Below, piece after piece: positions 1 through 7,916 of a stretch of DNA of 64,000 bases. The position numbers were made by a program, and so were the translations under genes. The stretch is taken from contig NZ_JAYGJQ010000002.1 of NCBI RefSeq assembly GCF_035013165.1, positions 1,054,001-1,118,000 of the forward strand, written 5' to 3'. This DNA comes from Bacteriovorax sp. PP10. GTDB lineage: Bacteria; Bdellovibrionota; Bacteriovoracia; Bacteriovoracales; Bacteriovoracaceae. The number at the start of each line of letters is the position of its first letter. Position 1 is the stretch's first letter. A model generated the notes under the pieces. That model saw only the letters and a program-made list of their open reading frames with translations, made no database searches and had not been told where the DNA came from.

Positions 1-771
1 ACCGGGTTTAATCATGTAGATCTTATTGCCTGTAAGAAATTAGGTTTAAGTGTTGTGCGTGTACCTGATCACTCACCCCACGCAGTTGCTGAGCATGCAG
101 TCTCATTGATTCTATCGTTGAACAGGCAAATTCCTCGTTCTTATAATCGAGTGAGGGATGGCAATTTCTCAATTGAAGGTCTGGTAGGGTTTGACCTAAG
201 TAAAAAAACTGTGGGAATTATAGGTACAGGAAAAATAGGGAGTGTAATGGCCAGAATTATGCTTGGATTTGGTTGTGATGTGATTGCGCATGACTTAATT
301 CATAATCAGACACTTTCAAGTATTGGTGTTCAATATGTTTCTTTAGATAAACTCTTAAGAACTTCAGACATCATTTCATTGCATCTCCCTTTAACGAATA
401 AAACACATTACATTATTAATGAAGAAGCTTTGGCAAAGACAAAAGATGGAGTCATGCTGATTAATACTGGGCGAGGTGCTTTAATAGATACAAAAGAGCT
501 TATTGAATCCTTAAAACAGGGGAGGATTGGTTATGCTGGTCTAGATGTATACGAGAAGGAGGAAGGAATTTTTTTTGAAGATCATTCAGGAAAAATAATT
601 GAAGATGATATGCTTTCAAGATTAATGACATTTCCTAATGTTATAATTACTTCCCACCACGCCTTTTTGACTAAAGAAGCACTTCGAAATATTGCATTAA
701 CTACGCTTCAGAATATTGCAGATTTCGAAAGTGAGGGAACACTCATAAATGAGGTTATTCCTGAATTTTAA
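1..771 (+). CDS. ldhA: D-lactate dehydrogenase, 5' end outside window
   Basis: The reading frame is open from base 1, so the start lies upstream; 256 C-terminal residues are visible. LdhA reduces pyruvate to D-lactate with NADH in the cytoplasm. The order of motifs fits the D-2-hydroxyacid dehydrogenase family: a substrate-domain stretch (RVPDHSPHAVAEHA), the NAD-binding GTGKIG around visible residues 75-80, NTGRGALID carrying the catalytic Arg, LDVYEKEE, and SHHAFLT with the catalytic His near the C-terminus. The stretch around NRVRDGNFS plus FFEDHSG is typical of the LdhA branch rather than PdxB or SerA. The 3' end overlaps the convergent rhodanese gene by 17 bp. Confidence 0.9.
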   Translation, partial: TGFNHVDLIACKKLGLSVVRVPDHSPHAVAEHAVSLILSLNRQIPRSYNRVRDGNFSIEGLVGFDLSKKTVGIIGTGKIGSVMARIMLGFGCDVIAHDLIHNQTLSSIGVQYVSLDKLLRTSDIISLHLPLTNKTHYIINEEALAKTKDGVMLINTGRGALIDTKELIESLKQGRIGYAGLDVYEKEEGIFFEDHSGKIIEDDMLSRLMTFPNVIITSHHAFLTKEALRNIALTTLQNIADFESEGTLINEVIPEF

Positions 772-1111
772 ACTCTCTCCAAACTGGTAGCTTTAGAGCA
801 TTCCACTTCAGCATTCCTCCATCCATATTATACACTTCAGAAAATCCGGCCGATAAAGCGTCCTGAGTTGCTTGGCCCGAGCGCCCTCCTGATCGACAGA
901 CAAAAATAAGTTGTTTGGTTTTCTCAGTTTTGTTGATAAAATTTTTCAAATCTGGACCTAGGGTTACAAGTTTTGCACTCTCAATATGCCCAAGTTCTGC
1001 AGTGAATTCTTCCAGTCTTCTAACATCAATGATCTCAAAATTTGAAAGCTCATTAACATCTTCTGGGTTAATCGTTGGTATTCCATCTTTTATGTAAAAT
1101 TTAGTACTCAT
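755..1111 (-). CDS. single-domain rhodanese (sulfurtransferase)
   Basis: A 118-residue single-domain rhodanese that should transfer sulfane sulfur from thiosulfate or persulfides to an acceptor via a Cys persulfide. The active-site loop is CRSGGRS with Cys72; upstream are the family's IIDVR (28-32) and GHIESA (41-46) motifs. No signal peptide, so cytoplasmic. It follows the persulfide dioxygenase gene by 8 bp on the same strand with its own AGGAGG ribosome site, so the two form an operon. In this context it probably exchanges sulfur with glutathione persulfide. Family assignment is firm, substrate is inferred. Confidence 0.9.
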   Translation of the reverse strand: MSTKFYIKDGIPTINPEDVNELSNFEIIDVRRLEEFTAELGHIESAKLVTLGPDLKNFINKTEKTKQLIFVCRSGGRSGQATQDALSAGFSEVYNMDGGMLKWNALKLPVWREFKIQE

Positions 1112-1119
1112 TTTTCCTC

Positions 1120-1995
1120 CTACAATTTTCCAGATTTTAACTGAACATTTAAAGGCAATTTTAAATATGATTTTCCGTTTGCCTCGGCGCTTGGTAAGTG
1201 ACCAGCATCAATATTTACTTGAATGCTCGGTAAAAGCAATCTGGGCGTTGCTAATTTTTTGTCTCTGGATTCTCGAAATTCAACATATTCAGTTTCAGTT
1301 GTCTTGGCAGAGAGCTGGATATTTTTTAACTTACTTTCACCGATAGTTGTATGGAAAAGCATTTCTCGGCCATTAGGACTGTAGTCATGCCCTACATAAA
1401 CATTGGTCTCATCAGGAAGTGAGTACAAGTTTTTTGAAATAGAATGATAGAGATCGTGAGCACTTCCTTTAGGGAAATCACATCTTCCTGTACCGTAGTC
1501 AGGCATAAATAAGGCATCCCCAACAAAGACAGAATTTTCAAATTGATAACTCATACAGGCCGGTGTGTGACCAGGAGTGGGGAAAGCTTTCATATGGAGG
1601 GAGCCAAAATTAATCTCTTCAAAATCTTTGAAGAGATGATCGAATTGAGATCCATCTATCTTGAGATCATTTAAATTGAAATGTGATTTAAAAACTTCTT
1701 GAACAATTTTTATTTTTTCACCAATGCCATGCACGGCCTTGGGAAATAATTGTTTTAATATTTGCGAACTTGAAAGGTGATCGGCATGTGCGTGTGTTTC
1801 GAGAATCGCTTTTACATTAAGTTGGTTCTGATTGATATAATCAATAACTTTTTGAATGCTATGGTCATCAATTTTTCCCGAAGGTGGATCAAAATCAAGT
1901 ACAGGGTCAATGATCACTGTATCGTTTGTTTTTTCATCGATAACTAAATAAGTAAGAGTAAAAGTATCCGGATCAAAGAAGTGTTGTATTTTCAT
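1120..1995 (-). CDS. persulfide dioxygenase-like metallo-beta-lactamase fold protein (ETHE1/Blh type)
   Basis: A 291-residue metallo-beta-lactamase fold enzyme. It carries THAHADH (67-73), PGHTP, GDALFMPDYGTGRCDFP and GHDY, the pattern of ETHE1/SdoA/Blh sulfur dioxygenases that oxidise glutathione persulfide to sulfite; the GTGRCDFP segment separates it from glyoxalase II. A strong AGGAGGT-type site precedes the ATG. It heads a two-gene operon with the rhodanese and is transcribed divergently from an ArsR-rhodanese regulator; its promoter (TTGAAT, 17 bp, TATTAT) overlaps the shared palindrome. The sulfite produced could leave through the TauE/SafE protein encoded across the divergent region. 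Substrate is inferred from family and context. Confidence 0.9.
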   Translation of the reverse strand: MKIQHFFDPDTFTLTYLVIDEKTNDTVIIDPVLDFDPPSGKIDDHSIQKVIDYINQNQLNVKAILETHAHADHLSSSQILKQLFPKAVHGIGEKIKIVQEVFKSHFNLNDLKIDGSQFDHLFKDFEEINFGSLHMKAFPTPGHTPACMSYQFENSVFVGDALFMPDYGTGRCDFPKGSAHDLYHSISKNLYSLPDETNVYVGHDYSPNGREMLFHTTIGESKLKNIQLSAKTTETEYVEFRESRDKKLATPRLLLPSIQVNIDAGHLPSAEANGKSYLKLPLNVQLKSGKL

Positions 1996-2022
1996 TTTAT
2001 ACCTCCAACTTGGCCTATTTTT

Positions 2023-2080
2023 ATAATACTCCCCTTAGTTACGCTATTCAATTGATTAATTGAATAATGAGTGGTATATT
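2023..2080. promoter_or_regulatory. divergent promoters overlapping one palindromic operator
   Basis: A perfect inverted repeat, arms 2045-2053 and 2058-2066 (TATTCAATT / AATTGAATA) around a 4-base centre, sits between the persulfide dioxygenase and the ArsR-rhodanese regulator. Rightward promoter: TTGATT 2053-2058, 16-bp spacer, TATATT 2075-2080. Leftward promoter: TTGAAT (complement of 2046-2051), 17-bp spacer, TATTAT (complement of 2023-2028). The palindrome covers both -35 elements, which suits a repressor of the SqrR/BigR class. The geometry is seen directly; binding by the adjacent regulator is inferred. Confidence 0.6.
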
Positions 2081-2100
2081 AATACTATTGAGAGGTTAGA

Positions 2101-2757
2101 GTGGATAAATTGCAACTATTAAAGAAACAACAAGGAAGTATCTTCGAATCTATGGCGGGGATATTAAGTGCAATTGCTGCACCTGTTAGAATTCGATTAA
2201 TCCATTTTCTCTCACAGGCACCGCTAACAGTTGAAGTCTTAGCGGCCAAGACTGATCAAAGTGTAGCGAACACTTCAATGCACTTAAGAAAAATGCTTAA
2301 TGAAGGTTTGGTAAATGTAGAGAGCATGGGACAAAAAAGACTTTATACTTTAGAACCTGCAGTTTTAGACTTCTGGGAATCCTATCAGGATTTCATTCAA
2401 AAATTGGATCCAACTTTGAAAATAAATTCGCAGGAATTGGGTGGAGATATTAGTTGGACAGAAGATTGGGAAGAAACAAGAAAGCTTATAAAGAAGCAAG
2501 AAATTATTTTTTTGGATGTTAGGCCAAACGACGAAGTAACTGATGAAAAAGAATTTCCTTCAATTGTGCATATTTCACAACAAGATTTAAAACAAAATTT
2601 AAGTAAGCTTCCCAAACGAAAAAAGATTCTCGTTTTTTGTCGTGGTCGCATGTGTGCACTTTCTGCCTATTCTGTTAATTATCTAAGAGAGAATGGATAC
2701 AAGGCCTATCGCCTGGAAGAGTCATGGACGCGTTTGAAAAAAGAATTATTAAAGTAG
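2101..2757 (+). CDS. ArsR-family regulator fused to a rhodanese domain
   Basis: 218 residues. Residues about 13-85 form an ArsR winged helix (APVRIRLIHFL, then TDQSVANTSMHLRKM). Residues about 120-218 form a rhodanese domain with the active-site loop CRGRMC (Cys180, Cys185). ArsR-rhodanese fusions are known near sulfur-oxidation genes, and the rhodanese half probably senses persulfide or polysulfide. Start is GTG at 2101 after a GAGAGG site. It opens the rightward sulfur operon and lies 35 bp from the shared palindrome, so it probably represses itself and the dioxygenase until reactive sulfur appears. The ligand is inferred. Confidence 0.85.
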   Translation: MDKLQLLKKQQGSIFESMAGILSAIAAPVRIRLIHFLSQAPLTVEVLAAKTDQSVANTSMHLRKMLNEGLVNVESMGQKRLYTLEPAVLDFWESYQDFIQKLDPTLKINSQELGGDISWTEDWEETRKLIKKQEIIFLDVRPNDEVTDEKEFPSIVHISQQDLKQNLSKLPKRKKILVFCRGRMCALSAYSVNYLRENGYKAYRLEESWTRLKKELLK

Positions 2758-2766
2758 GAGTCTAAA

Positions 2767-3180
2767 ATGATAAATGCAATTATTGGCGGAGTGCTTATTG
2801 GACTTGCTGTAAGTTTGATGCTGTTGTTTAACGGAAGAGTGACCGGAATTAGCGGAATCCTCGGCGGTATTATCAAGCCTCAAAAAAATGATCTCAACTG
2901 GAGAGTGGCCTTTGTAGGTGGTCTTCTATTTGGTGGTATAATTCTTCGCTTTTTAAAACCGGAAGCCTTTATCCAGGTTTCTTCAGCGCTATCGATTGAT
3001 TATATCATTGCAGGGCTTTTAGTCGGATTTGGAACACTCTTAGGTAACGGATGTACTTCTGGTCATGGAGTGTGTGGGATCTCACGACTTTCAATTCGCT
3101 CCATCGTAGCGACTTTAACTTTCATTCTTTTTGGAGTGATCAGCGTTCTTATTTTTAAATTTGTGCGAGGTTCTCTATGA
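2767..3180 (+). CDS. YeeE/YedE-family membrane protein, first half
   Basis: A 137-residue inner-membrane protein with about four hydrophobic segments and the conserved GNGCTSGHGVCG motif (Cys96, Cys103) of the YeeE/YedE (PmpA/PmpB-like) sulfur transporters. E. coli YeeE imports thiosulfate; these cysteines relay the sulfur compound. Full-length YeeE is about 350 residues, so this is a half-length form paired with the next gene, which it overlaps by 4 bp. It starts 9 bp after the ArsR-rhodanese stop, so it should be under that regulator. Whether the cargo is thiosulfate, sulfide or persulfide cannot be read from sequence. Confidence 0.85.
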   Translation: MINAIIGGVLIGLAVSLMLLFNGRVTGISGILGGIIKPQKNDLNWRVAFVGGLLFGGIILRFLKPEAFIQVSSALSIDYIIAGLLVGFGTLLGNGCTSGHGVCGISRLSIRSIVATLTFILFGVISVLIFKFVRGSL

Positions 3181-3593
3181 AAATTTTTATAGCATTTATT
3201 GTGGGTCTTATTTTTGCTTTAGGTCTTGGAATAAGCGGCATGACAGAAGTTCAAGTCGTGAGAGGTTTTTTAGATGTAACTGGAGATTGGAATTACTCCT
3301 TAGTAGGAGTTATGGCCGGGGCCATCTTTGTTCATTCTATTTTTTTTTATTTCATAAAAAAGAGAAGTTCTCCGTTACTAGATACTAAATTTCATCTACC
3401 TACACGTAAAGATTTAGACTGGCGATTGATTACTGGTGCGGCCATATTTGGATTAGGCTGGGGATGGGCAGGGATTTGTCCTGGTCCAGGAATCGTTGCG
3501 GTGACCAGTGGTAATATTAATATCATAATCTTTATCGTGTCTATGTTAGTTGGTATGGGAATATTTAAACTATTCGAAGATAAGATAAAATGA
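3177..3593 (+). CDS. YeeE/YedE-family membrane protein, second half
   Basis: 138 residues with several membrane helices. It carries GISGMT (18-23) and GICPGPGIVAV (99-109, Cys101), the second-half signature of YeeE/YedE transporters. ATGA overlap with the preceding half implies coupled translation and a two-subunit transporter. Its own 3' end overlaps the TauE/SafE start by 4 bp. Family assignment is good; cargo is inferred to be a reduced sulfur species. Confidence 0.85.
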   Translation: MKIFIAFIVGLIFALGLGISGMTEVQVVRGFLDVTGDWNYSLVGVMAGAIFVHSIFFYFIKKRSSPLLDTKFHLPTRKDLDWRLITGAAIFGLGWGWAGICPGPGIVAVTSGNINIIIFIVSMLVGMGIFKLFEDKIK

Positions 3594-4330
3594 TTGAACT
3601 AATATGTGGAATATTAATTGGAACTGTAATGGGTCTAACAGGGGCCGGGGGAGCACTCGTTGCGATTCCTCTGTTCATGCAGTTTATGGGGCAAAGCTTA
3701 AAAGAAGCCTCTCTTTATTCTTTAGTCGCTGTAGTATTGGCATCACTATTAAATTTTTTGGCCCAAAAATCCTTTGCACAATATAAAACTGGATTGCTGA
3801 TTGTTATTGCTTCGGCCGCAGGAAGCTATCTGACGGCACCATTTAAGGCCGCATTATCTTCATTCTGGATCGCGATTATATTATCGCTCGTTTCTTTATA
3901 TGCTTTGTATAGTGTCTGGTTTCCAGTAAAAATAAAAACGGATGATCAACCATCTCATGAAAGCTTTTGGCTCTCAACTTTAGTTGGATTGGCCTTAGGA
4001 GCACTGACGACTTTTACTGGTCTCGGCGGTGGTGTACTGATGCTTCCAATACTGCTTGGTCTTTATCATTTCAAACAACCGAATGCCGTGGCTACAAGTC
4101 TTTTTGCAGTGGGGCTGTCTTCGCTGAGTTCTTTAGTAATCCAAATTCATCAAGGGGCAGATTTTAAAATAGGAATAGGCTTTTTTTATCTGTTAGGTGG
4201 AATTTTAGCAGCAGTATTCTTATTAAAAAGACTTTCGCAGCGTTTGAGTATGGATATTTTAATCAAGATAAGACAGATCGTATTTTCTGGTGTCGTTTTA
4301 TTGGCCCTAGCAAAAATCTTAAGGTTTTAA
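3590..4330 (+). CDS. TauE/SafE-family sulfite/organosulfur exporter
   Basis: A 246-residue integral membrane protein with the internal duplication of TauE/SafE permeases: GLTGAGGALVAIPL near the N-terminus and TFTGLGGGVLMLPILL in the middle. Family members export sulfite, sulfoacetate and related anions. It overlaps the previous gene by 4 bp and abuts the next with no gap, so it is cotranscribed with the sulfur module. The most economical role is efflux of sulfite made by the persulfide dioxygenase; that is inference from context. Confidence 0.85.
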   Translation: MIELICGILIGTVMGLTGAGGALVAIPLFMQFMGQSLKEASLYSLVAVVLASLLNFLAQKSFAQYKTGLLIVIASAAGSYLTAPFKAALSSFWIAIILSLVSLYALYSVWFPVKIKTDDQPSHESFWLSTLVGLALGALTTFTGLGGGVLMLPILLGLYHFKQPNAVATSLFAVGLSSLSSLVIQIHQGADFKIGIGFFYLLGGILAAVFLLKRLSQRLSMDILIKIRQIVFSGVVLLALAKILRF

Positions 4331-5503
4331 ATGAAATATTTTGAAGTTTTTTTTACATTTTTTCGATTGGGTTTAACTTCGTTTGGAGGCCCCGTTGCAC
4401 ATTTAAGTTATTTCCATGATGAATTTGTTAAAAAGAAAAAATGGATAAATGAACACGCTTATGCTGACCTTGTGGCCTTATGCCAATTTCTTCCGGGGCC
4501 TGCCAGTAGTCAAGTCGGAATGGCGATTGGATTAAATCGAGCAGGCATCATTGGGGCAATTGTAGCATGGATAGGATTTACAATTCCTTCCGCAATCATT
4601 CTCATCCTTTTTGGATTAGGAATGACCCACTTAAATTTGAATGCACACCAAGGCTGGCTTCACGGTCTTAAAGTTGTTGCTGTTTCAGTTGTTGCCCAAG
4701 CAGTTTATAATATGGGAAAAAAACTTTGCCCAGATAAAGAGCGTATTTCAATTGCTCTTTTTTCTAGCGTGATTGTATTGTTCTTCAATTCAGCTTTTAT
4801 TCAGATTTTAGTATTAGTCCTGGCAGGAATTTTTGGTGCCTACTTTTTTAAAGAAACAAAAGAGCTTCCTCATATTCCCATGGAGAGTGGAGTTAAGAAA
4901 AAAACGGGAGCAAGTTTTTTAATTATCTTTTTAGTCATATTAATTTTACTTCCGGTATTTAGATCAGTTTTTCATTATCAGGCAATAAATCTTTTTGATA
5001 GCTTCTATAGAGTCGGTTCACTCGTTTTTGGTGGAGGACATGTCGTTCTCCCTCTAATTCAGTCGGAAGTTGTTCCAACTGGATGGGTCTCAAAAGATTT
5101 ATTTATGGCAGGCTATGGTTTGGCCCAAGCTATCCCTGGACCGCTATTTGCTTTTAGTGCTTATATCGGTGCTGTTTCTAATTTATATCCTAATGGATGG
5201 TTAGGGGGGATACTTTGTTTGGTTGCGGCCTTCCTACCAGCATTTCTTTTAATCGTTGGTATATTACCATTTTGGGAAAGGCTCAGAAGTTTCCCACGCA
5301 TAAGACAATCAATGCTTGGAATAAATGCTTCTGTCGTTGGAATTTTGCTAGCGGCACTTTATCATCCGGTTTGGACGAGTGCAGTTTTTTCGGCGAAAGA
5401 TTTTGCATTAGCTTCTGTTGGTTTTTTATTATTAGAGCGCTGGAAGCTTGCTTCATGGATAGTCGTACTGTTAACTGTTTTAATAAGCTTTTTGATTTAT
5501 TGA
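4331..5503 (+). CDS. chrA: chromate transporter family protein, two CHR domains
   Basis: 390 residues with two homologous CHR domains. Each has a glycine-rich helix (SFGGPVAH near residue 18; FGGGHVVLP near 235) followed by a PGP motif (FLPGPASSQVG; AIPGPLFAFSA). This is the long ChrA form, which expels chromate by proton exchange. The gene starts at the base after the TauE/SafE stop, so it is the last member of the sulfur operon. That placement is odd for a pure chromate-resistance gene and allows a structurally similar sulfur oxyanion as substrate. No recognisable terminator follows. Confidence 0.88.
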   Translation: MKYFEVFFTFFRLGLTSFGGPVAHLSYFHDEFVKKKKWINEHAYADLVALCQFLPGPASSQVGMAIGLNRAGIIGAIVAWIGFTIPSAIILILFGLGMTHLNLNAHQGWLHGLKVVAVSVVAQAVYNMGKKLCPDKERISIALFSSVIVLFFNSAFIQILVLVLAGIFGAYFFKETKELPHIPMESGVKKKTGASFLIIFLVILILLPVFRSVFHYQAINLFDSFYRVGSLVFGGGHVVLPLIQSEVVPTGWVSKDLFMAGYGLAQAIPGPLFAFSAYIGAVSNLYPNGWLGGILCLVAAFLPAFLLIVGILPFWERLRSFPRIRQSMLGINASVVGILLAALYHPVWTSAVFSAKDFALASVGFLLLERWKLASWIVVLLTVLISFLIY

Positions 5504-5610
5504 TTATAGCGAAACGGCATGAAGACCATTACATATAACGCGCAGGCACTTAAAGAAAAAGAAAATAAGTTCTAAAGTATTGGCTTACTAATTTATTACA
5601 AGGTTATTAT

Positions 5611-5967
5611 ATGTCAGATGAAAGTCAGGTCTGTCCGAAATGCAATTCACCTTATGGGTATCAAGATAGAAATTTATGGGTTTGTCCAGAGTGTGCGCAT
5701 GAGTGGACATTGGCAACTGTAGAAGCTCCTAAGGAAGTTGTCGCTGGTCCAAAGTTTTTAGACTCTAATGGAGTTCAACTTCAAAATGGTGACACCGTTA
5801 GAACAATCAAAGATTTAAAAGTTGGTGGTGAAAACCTTAAGTCTGGAACAAAAGTAAAAGGGATACGTTTATTAGAAGATCCTGTCGATGGCCACGATAT
5901 TTCATGTAAGGTTGATGGGCATGGATCAATTTATTTAAAGTGTTCTGTCGTTAAAAAAGATTCTTAA
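5611..5967 (+). CDS. PhnA/YjdM-family zinc-ribbon protein
   Basis: 118 residues. The N-terminal zinc ribbon has CPKC (8-11) and CPEC (26-29), followed by the family's compact beta domain with DSNGVQLQNGDTV, IKDLKV and a C-terminal SIYLKCSVVKK. This matches the PhnA/YjdM family, named for proximity to E. coli phosphonate genes but without a proven phosphonate role. A strong hairpin 42 bp downstream closes the transcription unit. Monocistronic; function unknown in detail. Confidence 0.88.
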   Translation: MSDESQVCPKCNSPYGYQDRNLWVCPECAHEWTLATVEAPKEVVAGPKFLDSNGVQLQNGDTVRTIKDLKVGGENLKSGTKVKGIRLLEDPVDGHDISCKVDGHGSIYLKCSVVKKDS

Positions 5968-6008
5968 AAAAAGAATAAAGTTCCAATATACTTTTCTGGT
6001 CGCTATCT

Positions 6009-6052
6009 AACAAACTTCAATCTTGATAGGTAAGATTGAAGTTTGTTGGTTT
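6009..6052 (+). terminator. strong 16-bp hairpin, probable terminator
   Basis: Perfect 16-bp inverted repeat, arms 6009-6024 and 6032-6047 (right arm AAGATTGAAGTTTGTT), with a 7-base loop. It is followed by GGTTTTT. It lies 41 bp past the PhnA-like stop. The stem is AT-rich and unusually long for a rho-independent terminator, but position and T run fit. Confidence 0.6.
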
Positions 6053-6160
6053 TTGATAGTTTTGACTTCGGGTAATTCAGGTACCCTTAGCTACTCTTGG
6101 CAGTTAAACTTCAATTCAGGACAGTTAAAGAGCAAAAAACTCCTTCTTATCAAATAAGTC

Positions 6161-6186
6161 AGGTATTTCTTTTTAGCTAAATACCT
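6161..6186 (+). other. small hairpin in the leader of the S8 protease gene
   Basis: Inverted repeat AGGTATTT (6161-6168) / AAATACCT (6179-6186) with a 10-base loop, ending 19 bp before the protease ATG. No clear Shine-Dalgarno lies between the hairpin and the start, so the structure could affect translation; it could also be chance in AT-rich DNA. Confidence 0.3.
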
Positions 6187-6205
6187 ATCATCCGATTAGA
6201 GACCT

Positions 6206-7705
6206 ATGAAGTGTCTCTATTTTTCAATAATTTTTCTTTTACTCGTCAACGTCTTGAACGCTGAGTGTATTAATTCAAAAGACGAATGTATCAATACAGC
6301 TGATAAAAACTTATGGGCCCAAAACTTAACGGGTATTGATCTTTATCGTGATAATTTTAAAGATCATCATAAAATTAAGATTGGTGTATGGGATTTGCCA
6401 ACATCGATAGAGAAAGTGAAAGGGATTGGTCCTGATTTAAGAAAGAAATTGAATCAAGGAAATTTAAATTGGGAGAAGGCAAAGAAGCCTGATGCTCCTG
6501 AAGAGTTAGAACATGCATATCTTGTAAGTAATTTAATTGCAGGTGTGCCATCAATTAGTACTGGAAAGAGCGGAGTAATAACAAATATTGGTGTCATTGA
6601 AAATGATGGTGGTGGCTATAAAGCAATATTAGAAGATTTAAAAAAATACCCTGAACTCGTTCCTGATTTAGTTAATATCTCTCATGATAATAAGCCTTAT
6701 GATTTTGATCCTGCGGCGAAAGAACTTAAAACCTATTTGAAAGATACTATTTTCATATGTTCTTCTGGAAATTATTATCCGAGCAAGGCCGATAGCGAAG
6801 GTGATTCACCATGTATATTTGTAGGCTCTATTGCTGACGATGGTCGAGTAAGTGAATTCTCGGCGGAAGGGAGATCTGTAAATATCTTAGCACCTGCTGA
6901 TATAAGCATTATGAGCTTTGATGGAAAAGAACCAAGTAAATTTGGCGGGACAAGTGCAGCAAGTCCTTATGTTGCAGGAGTCGTCTCCGATTTTCTATCA
7001 GAAATATATCCTTTAAAGATAGACCGCAAGAAATTAGTAGAAATCTTAGACAAGACTTCTCTTAAAAATCAGCAGAATTTAAAATCAAGTTTCTCTAATG
7101 CTGGGATTATCAATTCATTTAAACTTCATGAAGTTGCACTTCGATTAAAATCTAATCCGGAATTAATTAATTCTGATTCACTTTTTGATTTCAGTAAGGA
7201 ACTCAATAAGGATCTTATGAGTGCAGCAGTCTCTTTGGTGCAAATGGATTGTGTGAAAAGAAAAGAAGCTATAAAGTTTTTGCGAAAGGTATTTTTTCTT
7301 TCAGCGCAGAATTCAATTGAGCAAAAAGATGCAGCGAAGGCGCTATTGGCATTTGATGATAATTTAGTCGCGAATAAATCATTTTATGAGTCTTTTATAG
7401 AAAAGAATAAATTGGATCTTGGAGAGCTATATAAATCAGATGAGAGTACGCATTCAAGAATCGTCAGAAGTTTGTTTGATCTATTTCCAAGTGAAGATGT
7501 TATTAAAGGCCTAGAAAGTGACTTGAATAAATTGTCAGGATCGGCTTCTGTTGCACTGATGAAAGAATTGGCCAAAAGAAATATTCGAAAAGATCTAATT
7601 GAAAAAATAATGAAAGATTCTCCTGCGAAAATGGATAGTGGAATGTCATTGAAAGAATGGGGCGATTACTTAATAGAGCGCTTTATGAATGTTGAGAATA
7701 TATAA
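6206..7705 (+). CDS. exported subtilisin-like (S8) serine protease, divergent
   Basis: 499 residues with a signal peptide (hydrophobic to about residue 19, LNAEC). The catalytic triad is in order but in altered motifs: Asp63 in GVWDLP (usual DTG/DSG), His103 in EHAYLVSNLIAG (usual HGTHVAG), Asn189 oxyanion residue in SSGN, and Ser250 in the normal GTSAASPYVAG. Residues about 310-499 form an alpha-helical C-terminal extension of unknown fold. Probably active outside the cytoplasm; in a predatory or saprophytic lifestyle it would digest protein, but that is inference. It sits alone between a terminator-like hairpin and a small ORF. Confidence 0.75.
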   Translation: MKCLYFSIIFLLLVNVLNAECINSKDECINTADKNLWAQNLTGIDLYRDNFKDHHKIKIGVWDLPTSIEKVKGIGPDLRKKLNQGNLNWEKAKKPDAPEELEHAYLVSNLIAGVPSISTGKSGVITNIGVIENDGGGYKAILEDLKKYPELVPDLVNISHDNKPYDFDPAAKELKTYLKDTIFICSSGNYYPSKADSEGDSPCIFVGSIADDGRVSEFSAEGRSVNILAPADISIMSFDGKEPSKFGGTSAASPYVAGVVSDFLSEIYPLKIDRKKLVEILDKTSLKNQQNLKSSFSNAGIINSFKLHEVALRLKSNPELINSDSLFDFSKELNKDLMSAAVSLVQMDCVKRKEAIKFLRKVFFLSAQNSIEQKDAAKALLAFDDNLVANKSFYESFIEKNKLDLGELYKSDESTHSRIVRSLFDLFPSEDVIKGLESDLNKLSGSASVALMKELAKRNIRKDLIEKIMKDSPAKMDSGMSLKEWGDYLIERFMNVENI

Positions 7706-7757
7706 TTAATTTAAGCATTCATTTTAGATGATTACCAAGAGTAATAAAGGTTCCACA

Positions 7758-7913
7758 ATGAAAATATGGAAATTAAAAATGAAAGATACCCGCGTTATTA
7801 AAACAGTTGCCGACACCTTAAGTGCATCACCTGATAAAGAATATAAGGATTATGTTAATTCTAGTTCTAAGAAATGCGCGGATGTTTTCGATTTTGTGAG
7901 GAGTGATGAATAA
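7758..7913 (+). CDS. small hypothetical protein
   Basis: A 51-residue hydrophilic, lysine-rich ORF. The frame also opens at 7728, but 7758 is preferred because AAAGG lies 8 bases upstream and the product then begins MKIWKLKMKD. It ends 3 bp before the GrpB-family gene, so the two would be cotranscribed. I recognise no domain. It could be a real short gene or chance coding. Confidence 0.4.
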   Translation: MKIWKLKMKDTRVIKTVADTLSASPDKEYKDYVNSSSKKCADVFDFVRSDE

Positions 7914-7916
7914 GAT

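Noticed and set aside
915-1097. plus-strand ORFs opposite the rhodanese gene
   Set aside because: Antisense shadow of a clear rhodanese frame.
6009-6052. end of a mobile element
   Set aside because: A single hairpin with no transposase or direct repeats; terminator position is more likely.
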